A stretch of DNA of 64,000 nucleotides from Amoebidium appalachense (lineage: Eukaryota; Ichthyosporea): contig CAVNZM010000001.1 of NCBI GenBank assembly GCA_963693365.1, positions 15,128,001-15,192,000 on the forward strand, written 5' to 3'. A program made the translations under genes and the position numbers. The notes under the pieces were generated by a model. That model saw only the letters and a program-made list of their open reading frames with translations, had not been told where the DNA came from and searched no databases. This document shows, in pieces, positions 1 through 11,449 of this stretch (position 1 is the first letter of the stretch; the number at the start of each line of letters is the position of its first letter).

Positions 1-222
1 GTGGGGACGTGGAGAGAGCATAGCATCCACAACCATATACGGCTATGGATTAGACCTGATTTATGGTCCTCTCACGAGGTTCACTTTAATTATCACCGTG
101 TAAAAGGTGCAAATGAAGAAGCGTACACTTAGGAGGGAAGGGGGAAGGGGCAAAGGCGTGGGTGACAGACTGGGTGAGTTGAGTGGGTGGGGTGGCGGGG
201 TGGTGGTGGGGGGGGGGTGGTG

Positions 223-260
<38 letters not shown>

Positions 261-392
261 CTTGATATTCAGGACGAGTCATGTGAGTGCTGGATGGATG
301 CGTAACAAGTGTGCAGGAGGTGGGGGTGCGGGTGGGGGTGCGGGTGGGGGGTCGGAAGGGGGAGATGAGATGCACCATGAGAGAGTGGGGTG

Positions 393-452
<60 letters not shown>

Positions 453-583
453 ACGTGTCGATGTGTGCATGTGTGTGTGGATGTGTGCGTGCTTGTGTGC
501 GCACGTGTGTGTGAGTGCATGTACGTGAGTGCATGTATGTGTGTGTGTTTTTTTGGGGGGGAGGGAGGTGAGGGGTAAGGTAC

Positions 584-805
584 CTAAACCGGTTAAGTAT
601 TCTTCCCATGGGGGTTGTTTCGAAAAATCGCATGGGAGCCCCCATGACTCGGTGGAGAAGGCGGTGGTGGAGGGTGTGGGATGCACGTAGAGCCCCCCTC
701 AACACAACCAAATTTCTCACGAAAATTAGGGCGCCGTAGGCGAGGGTCATGAGGAAGTAAAAGAATAGGTACCTGTGTGTGTGTAAGTGTGTGCTAAATC
801 CCCCC

Positions 806-837
<32 letters not shown>

Positions 838-896
838 TTCTCCCTTACCAAAACAAAAAGGAGGGCAGCGGCAGAGGAGGGAGGGGATGGGGTTTT

Positions 897-942
<46 letters not shown>

Positions 943-1222
943 GGACGAAAGGGACGTAGGAGAGTAACAACCTCCCCCTCCCCCCCGGAAAGAAAAAAGA
1001 AAAAAGACAACCCCACCTGTTTTGCGACCAATGAAATCTGTCCGCCGACCACCACGCCGTCCAATAATCATTGAGCATGAGGGTGCCCTGGGCCACCCCA
1101 TAGCACAGACAGCACATTCCAAACACCAACCAACCCCTCATGGCCTCAAAGTATACCCGGTACACGGAGAGAGAAACACGGCCCTCCGCTTACCTTCCTC
1201 TTGAACAAGTTTGGGCGTTGTT
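584..1222 (-). CDS. ABCC exons: start of TMD2
   Basis: Exon 1222-1017 runs [11 protein letters not shown], then one base out of register [20 protein letters not shown], the conserved 'GxVsxsVYxxYxxaaGg' entry to TMD2. It is 206 nt where 207 fits the phases, with the lesion near GAAGGTAAGCGG (about 1183-1190). Exon 772-584 encodes [19 protein letters not shown] and [14 protein letters not shown] with no lesion. The linker between NBD1 and TMD2 is unusually short. Confidence 0.85.
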
Positions 1223-1239
1223 CTGTACGTGTGTGTGGT

Positions 1240-1326
<87 letters not shown>

Positions 1327-2286
1327 GTGGAGGGTGGGGTGTGTGTGTGCACACGCGCGCGCGTGTGTGTGTGTGTGAGGGCTGGGGGGGGGGGGGGGGG
1401 GAGGGGGAGGCAGAGGGGAGAAGGGGAAGGGGGTGGGTGGGTGGGAGGGGGGGAGGGGGGGGGGGGGTTACTCAGCAGCTGATTGTCAGAGAAAACACAC
1501 TTACATGTTATTGACGGCAAAACTCAAGGTTCCTTAAAAAGAGAGCAGAAAAACAATCTCACTGCAGGTGCCAGCCAGCAAACCCACTCACCAGCACCCA
1601 CAGGAAAAACAGGAATACCTTTAAAAAATAAAAAAACTATGTCCGAGATCGGAAAAGGTAAATACAGGAAGGGGGGATGTATTTAAGGTAACATTTTCCG
1701 AGGATGCAGATAACAACCCATTCCTCGAGACGAACAATACATATTTGATCACCCACAAACTTCCTTTAAGCACATCGCAATATCGCAGACACCACTCTAT
1801 TATTAAAGCAACGACCGCATAAGTAGTTTGCCGAAAATGGCCCTTTGGGGGGGGGGGGGAGCGGGGGGGAAGGGGGGGAGGATATGGGTAGTAACTCACC
1901 TCTCACCTTTTTCCACCACGTCCCTCACCTCCTCCACACTAAGCCCCGCCTCATCCCTTCTCTTCCTCCCTTCATCTCCCTCCTTCTCCTCCCCCTTTCC
2001 GTTTCCCTCCTTCTCCTCTTTTCCACCCTCTTCGACCCCTTTCTCCCCGTCCCTTTCACCCCAATGAATCATGCTCTCATACACCCAAACTCTCTTTTAA
2101 TCAACTGAGCAAGGGTCCCCTGCTCCAAAACGGTCCCGCGGGAAGCGTTAGCCCAAGCTGATTGGTCACCAGTATGCGCGTGGTGTTTGCCAGAAGTTTC
2201 GAGATGCAGTGCATGAGAATGTGCTTGGCCACGTGCGAGTCGACGGCTGACAGTGGGTCGTCCATTATGATGACGTCAGCCTTGCT

Positions 2287-2334
<48 letters not shown>

Positions 2335-2562
2335 GCGGGGCGGGAGGGGGGGAGAGGGGGAGGGGAGGGGAGGAGGGGGGACATGGGGGGTACGGGGAGG
2401 AGGGTAGGAGGGGAAGGGAGGGGGGGGAAGGGAAAGGGGGAATGGGGGGGAGGAGAGGAGGGAGGGGGGGGGGGGGGAGTTGGTTAGAATTGTTGATTGG
2501 GCCCAGTCATCCACAGTACTCGAAATCGAGGGTGAGGGGGGGGGGGGGGGAGGGGGGTTGGA

Positions 2563-2594
<32 letters not shown>

Positions 2595-2813
2595 TATTGG
2601 GAAGGAGGGGGAGAACATGGTACATAGAGCGAAGAAGAAAAAAAACAATTAAAAAAAAAAGGAGGTGGCATGTGCAAACAACAAGAAACATAGTGCCTTC
2701 CTTTGCCTCTTCCACACCCTCGTTTTCATTGGCAATCTAAATATAGCACAAATTCTTTGAATAGATGGCCTGTAGTACCCAACCCCCTCACCCCTCCCTG
2801 GCCCTTTAAGCAG

Positions 2814-2865
<52 letters not shown>

Positions 2866-3480
2866 ACACACAAACACACACACACACACACACAGACACA
2901 CAGACATACACACATCTTGCTCCCGCTTATTATCATGGAAGACACTTCTCCTGCACTCCTCCACATGCTTTCCCATCACCAATGACACCCACTCATTTGA
3001 ACACAACCCCGTGGTAAATAATTCAAAAATGCAAACCCCCTCCCTCCCCCCTCCCCCCCCTCCCCCCCCTTAAAAAAAAAAAAAAAAGGCAAAAAAAGGC
3101 AAAAAAAGGAAAGAAAGAAGAAAGGGGGAAAAAATAAAACGACAAAACATACACATCGGACCCTTTTCAAACACTTATACACACGCTCATACTTACAACT
3201 CAACACACACACATGCATACAGACACCCCCAACCCCACCTCACCCCACCCGACCACCCATCCCCTTACCCCCACCAACCTACCCACCCACCCACACATCC
3301 CCCAAATCCTCCCCCCCCCCCCCGGCCCCCCCTCCCCCCCCCCCCTCCACCAGCTCAAACCCCCGTCCCCTCAACCCACCCACCACCCCTCCCCCCTCCC
3401 CCGACACCCTTTCTCCACCTCCCTGACCCCTCCCCTTCCTCCCGTCCCTCTCCCCCCCCCTCCCCCCTCCCCCCTCTTCC

Positions 3481-3511
<31 letters not shown>

Positions 3512-3955
3512 ACACCTGTACACGGCTCTAGCCAGGCATATTCTCTGTCGCTGTCCCCCGCTCAGAGTCACGCCCTTCGCCCCAACCTCTGTAGAGTCCC
3601 CCCCCTCCATCTCCATAAGATCTCTCAAAAGACAGCCCGCACCCACCACCTCCCTGTACCACTCTGCGTCGTATGGAAGCCCAAATTCAATGTTTTCGCG
3701 AATGATGCTGCATGGGCGGCGCCGGCGGGGGGGGGGGGGGGGGGGGGGAGGGGGGAGGGGAAGGGGGGGGCGAAGGGGGGAGGGGAGGGGGGGGATTCGT
3801 GTAAGTGGGTGAGTGTGTGGGTTGGTGTGGGTGGTTGGGTAGGTGGATGTGGGTGGGTGGGTGGGTGGGGGGAGGGGGGGGAAAGGGTTGGGTGTGTGGG
3901 TGGGTATGGGTGGGTGAGAGAGAGAGAGAGAGAGTGTGTGTGTGTGTGTGTGTGC

Positions 3956-3999
<44 letters not shown>

Positions 4000-4405
4000 T
4001 TATAGGTGCGTGTGTGTGTCTGTTTGTGTCTGTATATGTGTGTGTGTCTGTGTATGTGTGTGTGTCTGTGTATGTGTGTGTGTCTGTGTCATGTGTGTGT
4101 GTGTCTGTGTTATGTGTGTGTGTATGTGTCTGTGTGTGTGTGTGTGTCTGTGTTTTGTGTGTGTGCCTGTGTGTGTCTGTGTCATGTGTGTGTGTGTCTG
4201 TGTTATGTGTGTGTGTGTGTGTCTGTGTGTGTGTGTGTGTGTCTGTGTCATGTGTATGTGTGTCTGTGTTATGTGTGTGTATGTGTCTGTGTGTGTGTTT
4301 GTGTGTGTCTGTGTTTTGTGTGTGTGCCTGTGTGTGTGTGTGTGTGTGTGTGTCTGTGTGTGTGTGTGTGTCTGTGTGTGTGTGTGTCTGTGTTATGTGT
4401 GTGTG

Positions 4406-4439
<34 letters not shown>

Positions 4440-4566
4440 CATGGAAGCCCAGCAACAAGTAATCCCCCCACCCCCCTCCCCCCCTCCCCCCAACTCCTTC
4501 CCACCCCCCTCACTGCCCCTTCCCCCGACGACGATAATACAGACACAGATGAAGTAATCGGCGGCG

Positions 4567-4597
<31 letters not shown>

Positions 4598-4898
4598 GGG
4601 GGAGAGGGAGGGGAACGTGCAAGGTTACAGCTGTGTGTGTGTGTGTGTGTGTGTGTAGAAGGGGCAGGAAGCACAGACCAACAAATGCAAATGAATGGAC
4701 ACATTGGTGCCACAAAGGGGGGTAGTAGGGTGGTGGATTGGAGGAGGAGAAAGCCCCGGGGCCGAGGGGAGGGGGGGAGGGGGGGGGGGGGGGGGGGGGG
4801 GAGGGCGGAGATTATGTGCACCAAGAGTAGCAAATATGCAGTATTTACACGTACAAAGAACCTTTATTCCCAATCGGCATGCTGGGAAGGGTGGGGAG

Positions 4899-4934
<36 letters not shown>

Positions 4935-7278
4935 TAATGAGGAATGTGAATAGGCCCACGGGGACTTCGGTACTGGTAAGGGGAGCGAGCCACAGCAGGA
5001 GTAGGACAGATAGAAAGGGGGAAGTTGGGATGCGAGGGAGGAGGAGTGAAGGGATGGAGGGAGAGAGGGAGGGAGGGACTCGGAGGGAGAAGAGGGATTT
5101 TGAAGGCGGGATTGAGGGATGGAGCAAGGGGCAGAGAGAGGGGGGGGCTGGAGGGGTTGGAACCGAGGGCATACACACACACACGGAGAGAGAAATAGAG
5201 AGAAAAAAGAGAAGGAGAAAGAAAATGTCTGTGTGTGTACGTGTGTGCGTGTGAGGAAATGACAGGAGAGGTCGAGATAGAATTAGAGAGAGAGGGAAAA
5301 AATTTCCTTTCCACTCACCCAGCCATGATCCACGGTTGCTGTGCCACATATGCCACCCTCCCCTTAACCCCCACACTACCCTTAACCCTATGCATCTCCC
5401 CCAACAACGACATCACAAACGCCGACTTTCCCGCACCCGTCGGCCCCACAACACACGTGAGATCACCCGTTCTCATGGTTTTGTCGACATTTTGTAGCAC
5501 TGGGAATTTACCCTCCTCCCACGTGACTGAGAGGCTTTGAGCACGTGCTGAATACCTTCTGGAAGAATGCGGAATATGATTAAATTAGTGTAATGTTGAA
5601 CGTGAGGATTGTTGGTGGTTGGTGCAAGTAGGCGAGGGTCGAGTTTTCTGAGGTTTCTGTGTCAAAATAAACATGGGTTTCGCTGTTAGCACAGAAGGGA
5701 AAGGTAGATTTACAAACTAGGCGAAGGAAGAGATATTATTTAAACTATGTGTTGCAACGAAGGGGCGAATGGGTTGAAAGGGGTGCGGGATCACACAGAG
5801 ATGCACCTGGGGGAGGGAGAGGGGGGGGGGGGGGGGGGGGGGGGAAGGGGGTATAATTGCATTAAGGGCTGGCCAGCAGAATTACCGGGGGGGGGGGGGG
5901 GGGGGGGAGGGAGGAAAGAAAAAAAGAAAGAAAGGAAAGAAAGACAAGAAACCACACAATAAAATCACGAGGGGAGGGGGGGGGGGGGGAGGGGGGGGGA
6001 GGGGGGGGGAGGAAGGTAGCCGTAAACTTTACCTGGTGTCCACTGGTGCCCATAAAAAGCAACAGTAACCATATGCACCAATGATTTTTTTCAAGAAGCC
6101 CAATTAAAGAAAACCCTTCTTACCTTTTTTCCTGCTGCTGCTGCATGCCCGTTTCCACCTCCCCTAACACCAGAAAATCAGCAATAAGGTTTAAAGAGAT
6201 TGAAGCCTGGGTGAAAAGAGTTGACTACGCGAGGTACGGTACTAAGGGGCACACGCATGACATTGAATGCCGCCAAGGTGCCAAACACGGTCACAGCGTC
6301 GAGTTTTTAGCCCAGAATTTTGTGTTTAGGTGTGTTTGGGTTTGGGCAGGGAGGGGGGTGGGGGGGATGCGGGGGAGGGGGGGGGGGGGAGGAGGGGGTA
6401 AGTGTGTGGGTGTGGGAGCGAGGGGGGGCGGCGGGTGGGGGTAGGGGGGTAGGTGTGTGTACATATGTGTGTGTGTGTGAGTTAGTGAGTGAGTGGTGTG
6501 AGGACGTATGTATGTGTGTGTCTGTGTGTGTGTGTGTGAGTTAGTGAGTGAGTGGTGTGAGGACGTATGTATGTGTGTGTCTGTGTGTGTGTGTGTGAGT
6601 TAGTGAGTGAGTGGTGTGAGGACGTATGTATGTGTGTGTCTGTGTGTGTGTGTGTGAGTTAGTGAGTGAGTGGTGTGAGGACGTATGTATGTGTGTGTCT
6701 GTGTGTGTGTGTGTGAGTTAGTGAGTGAGTGGTGTGAGGACGTATGTATGTGTGTGTCTGTGTGTGTGTGTGTGAGTTAGTGAGTGAGTGGTGTGAGGAC
6801 GTATGTATGTGTGTGTCTGTGTGTGTGTGTGTATTTCTGCGTAAGTGCACCTTTGCACAAACACATACATAGTCGAATAGAGGGGAGGAAGGGGGTGTGG
6901 GAAGGGGAGGGGGGGGGGGGGTTTAAGATTATCATTTGGCAAGTCAGGTGAAACTACATGTGAAGGGGGCTGTGAGAAAAGCAATACATAACCACGTAGG
7001 GCCCCTTTCGTGAAAAAGATTATATTTTAATTTCCGTATATGGCTAATCCGATCGAACCGGACTCGATCTGGACCAATCATAGCGTATGAATGCTTATCG
7101 GTGTTTCTCTTGTGGTCGTGTCTCGTTGTTTTTCTTTCCCTTTCCTCCCCAAATTTTCTTGATGTTGCGCTGGCGCCTGCACCAAGCATGTTTGGGCGGA
7201 TATATGTCTGTGTTTGAGAATCAGCGATGATTCATAAGGGAAGGAGTGGGTGGGTTTTGGGGGCCACGAGAAGGGGAA

Positions 7279-7337
<59 letters not shown>

Positions 7338-8144
7338 CAAGGGGGGAGGGGGGGGGGAGGGTGTGTGTGTGTGTGTGTGTGGGGAGGGGGGGGGGGGGGG
7401 TTCTGCAGTAGGGGTTGGCAAACACTGAGCAAAGACTTCAAAAAATCACAAATTGGGGACGGGTGGGGGGGTGGGGGGTGGGAGGGGGGTGGAAAACGGG
7501 GGGGGGGGGGGGGGGGGGGAGGGAGGGAGGGGAGGGAGGAGGGACATGTACCACGATGTAACAGAAGAAAGTAGCCAGGCCCACAAAGATGGGGGGTGGT
7601 CCTCCAGATGAAATCAGCCACCGAGCGCATGTACACAAACACAAGTAGTTTCTGAAGCTCATGGTGGCGCAGTTTTGTTATGTTGGATGATGTGGTGTCC
7701 TCCCGGGCAAGCAGTTTGATTACACGTATGCCCTGTGTGTGTCAGTGGGTGGTGGGTGATAGGACGGGGTGGAGAAGAGAAAGAGTTATCAGTGGTGTTT
7801 ATTTGTTGGAAATTGTTGTGATTGGAGGCAGCCAATCACACAGCACAGGTCTCAGTGAGGGAATGGCATCATATTGGTAAATAAATATGCACATCTACAC
7901 ACATATTCACACAAGCACACACACACACACACACACATACACGCACGCACGCGCGTGCGCGCACGCACGCACACACACACACACACACACCCTTTTCCAC
8001 CTGCCCCCCCTTCTCCCCACCCCCCAAAACACACACACCCACCAACCCACCCAACCATCCCCCCCCCCCCCCCCCAAAAAAAAAAAAAAAAAAAAAAAAA
8101 CACCCACCCACCCACACTCCTCCCCCTCATCCCCTTACCACCTC

Positions 8145-8175
<31 letters not shown>

Positions 8176-8259
8176 ACACACACCCCACCTTCACCCCCCT
8201 CCCCTCACCCCCCCCCCCCCCCCCATCACCCCCTAATCCCCTCCCCCCCTCCTCCTCCC

Positions 8260-8290
<31 letters not shown>

Positions 8291-8572
8291 ACACTGTAAC
8301 CTTAATACAAAACGTTTAAGGGAGATACACAGACCCTCAACATTTCCGCCAGAGCCGAGACTCTTCCATCGACCTTCTGCATGAATCCATGCTGCAACTT
8401 TCCTAATTTGGTAGCAACCGTCGCGTTTGTAGGCAGTGCAACCACCATAACGGCCATCCCAGCCAAGGCAGAAACACATATGATATCCCAGAGCATGGCG
8501 AGGGCTAGGGCAAAGGTTATGGGGGCACACCACCCATCGTGAAAGTCGTAGGTGACATCTGTGTGTGTGTGT

Positions 8573-8607
<35 letters not shown>

Positions 8608-8922
8608 AGGTGGGTGGGTGGGTGGGGTGGGGGAGTGGGTGGGTGGGTGGGGATGGGATGGGGGGGAAGGGGGGGAGAGTGGGTGGTGTGTGTGTGTGTG
8701 TGTGTATGTGTGTGTGTGTGTGTGTTTGTGTGTGTGTGTTTGTTTGGGTTTGGGGGGAGGGAGAGGGGTGGGTGGGTGGGGGGTGGCGGAGGGGGTGGGT
8801 GAGTGGGTAGGGTTGGGGAAGGGGGCGGGAAAGGTGATGAGTGTGTGTGTGTGTATGTGTGTGCATTGGGGGTAGGGGGGTGGGGAGAGGGGGCGGGAGG
8901 GGAGGTGTGTGTGTGTGTGCGA

Positions 8923-8958
<36 letters not shown>

Positions 8959-9982
8959 AGGGGGAGGGGGAGATGGGGGCACGTGCCTGTGTTGTTTCAA
9001 GAAAGAGAGAGTGGCCGGGGGGGAGAAGGGTGGACAGGGAGGGGTTAGAATGTGCAACAAAACGAGGTACCACAACGGACCACATGATGCATATTGAAAA
9101 GTACATGCACAGAATATGAGTCATCAATAGAGCCCCCCAACCATAGGTTAGGGGGGCAGGCGGGGAGGGGGGGGGGGGGGACAGGAGGGGGGTTGGGGAT
9201 GGGGAGGAGGAGAGGGTAGAGGGAGTCCAAGTCCAAATCAAACCACTGCTACACATATACATCCTTAAACCATTTCCAGTTTTTTTTTGGGCTTAACGAA
9301 AGTGAGGTCAGGGTATCTTTCTTTCGTATCTACTACTACATATCAGCCTTCGACAATTCCTTTTTTAGGCAGGGTTTCCTTACCACATACCAATACATCT
9401 CAGCCTATAAACCAGATAAGCTGTAAAGCGTCTGACTCTGGCCTCCACGTTTATCAGGGTAGTCTTCTCTAAACCCCTAAACCATTTCCCCATTTTAAAA
9501 CTCAACAACAAACTGTACATCCGTGGGTGTACCGATATACAATGTAGGATACCATAACTTCTTTAATATTCACTTACCGCACACCCTCTCCGAGTCTATA
9601 GCCATCAGGTTTGAGATTTGGCCCAAGCTGGTCTCCTGCCTGGCCGTGCTGCTAAGCCGAAGTATCTTGCCGTAGATTAAAGAAACAACCGCAGACCTCC
9701 AGTGTGTGCCGCTGCGTGTGCGCACATAGTACGAGTACTGAAGGGGGTGGGGGGGAGGGGGGAAGGGGAAGAGGGGCGGGGGAGGGGGAGGGGGGGGAAG
9801 GGGCGAGGAGGGGGTAGTGTTGGTGAGGGGGTTTCGTTAGATTTCTTTTTATTGACTCCCGAAAAAATCTATAATGCTGTCTTTATGTGTCTTTCAAGTA
9901 TTGGTGTAAAAGTTCAGTGCGTTGGGCGAAGAGAACAAGACACACCTTAAGAAGACTGGGGGGGGGGAGGGGGGGGGGAGGG

Positions 9983-10065
<83 letters not shown>

Positions 10066-10670
10066 CGCGCGCGTGTGCGTGTGTGTGTGTGTGTGCGCGT
10101 GCACTTGCGTGTGTGTGTGTGTGTGCTGCCTGAGTGGGGCCGGGGGTGGGGGGGGGGGGGGGAGAGGGGGGGGGAGGAGGGAGAGGGGGAGTCACAGAAA
10201 GTAGTTGGGGCAGAATATTTCCAAAAAGGAAGACTCGACCCACCTCCATAGTGACAGATGCCATAAACGGAGCCCAAAAAAGCCCCCCCACATAGACCCA
10301 CACCACAGTCTCCGACATTTGCACCGTCCCTTGGAGATAGCCAATCAGCTCTTTCAGAATGTACGGGCCGACCAATAAAAACAGAGCATTCAACTCGGAT
10401 GAAATTCCTGAGACGAAAAACCCTTACCACTCCATTCGTAGGAGGATAAAGAGGAGGCGTGGGCATGGCGGAATGTTCCGGTGGGATATCGGGTGAGCAG
10501 GTCTTGGGAGACGTGGTGGGTGAGGTCGAACGGTTGCATCAGCCAAGTGTCTTTGAACTGAAGGGGCCGCTTGTATCCCTGTTTAAAAGATTTAGTTTTT
10601 GTGTTTTATTCTTATTATTTGTGTGTGTGTGGGGGGGGGGGGGGGGGGGGGGGGGGGTTGTGTGTGTGTG

Positions 10671-10725
<55 letters not shown>

Positions 10726-10764
10726 GCGTGTGTGTGTGCGTGCACGTGAGTGTCTTTTTGTTTG

Positions 10765-10846
<82 letters not shown>

Positions 10847-11390
10847 GTGTGCGTGTGCGTGCGTGCGTGCACACCTATGTGTCCATGTGTGCGTGAACAT
10901 TTGTGAGTGAATCCGTTTTCTGCGCGTGTGCGTGCGAGAAGACTAATGAAAAAAAAATGCTTGGGATAAGCAAGAGAAGAAGAGAAACTTTTTTGTACGC
11001 ACGTACACATGCACAAGCACACAACCCCCTCCCGCCCCCACCCTTCGACCCTTCCTCTCCCCTCCCCCCCAACACACACACACACACACTCTCTCCCTCT
11101 CTCTCTGTGTGTGTCTGTCTGTATTATCTGCCTTTTCATGGTCCCCACCCAAAGAATATGGAAGAGGTGGGCTGATGAAGCGCCGGGGGGAGGGGGGGGG
11201 GGGGGGGGGGAGGAGGGCTAGCTCTGTTAACGAAAACGTCAACCAATAGCTGTTTCGGCAGAGGCGGGAAGATGTGAAAAGAACTCAGAGATGTTCTAAC
11301 GACTCAAAAGCAAAAACCAAAAGCACACATGCAGTTAAATGGTAGGCGCTGTAAGTATGTGGGAGGTGGGGGCGGCGGGGGCGGGCGGGT

Positions 11391-11449
<59 letters not shown>

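Noticed and set aside
187-528. Long ORFs of Gly, Pro, Val/Cys, Thr/His, Ser/Leu or Arg/Glu repeats here and throughout
   Set aside because: They are translations of (GT)n, (AC)n, poly-G/C, (CT)n and (GA)n arrays in every frame and show no non-repeat coding signal.
6478-6831. CRISPR-like array of regularly spaced repeats
   Set aside because: The whole 59-bp unit is repeated with no unique spacers, inside an intron of a eukaryotic gene.
9045-9240. ABCC exon candidate with [20 protein letters not shown]
   Set aside because: The exons at 9737-9578 and 8558-8335 join directly in phase and leave no room for it.
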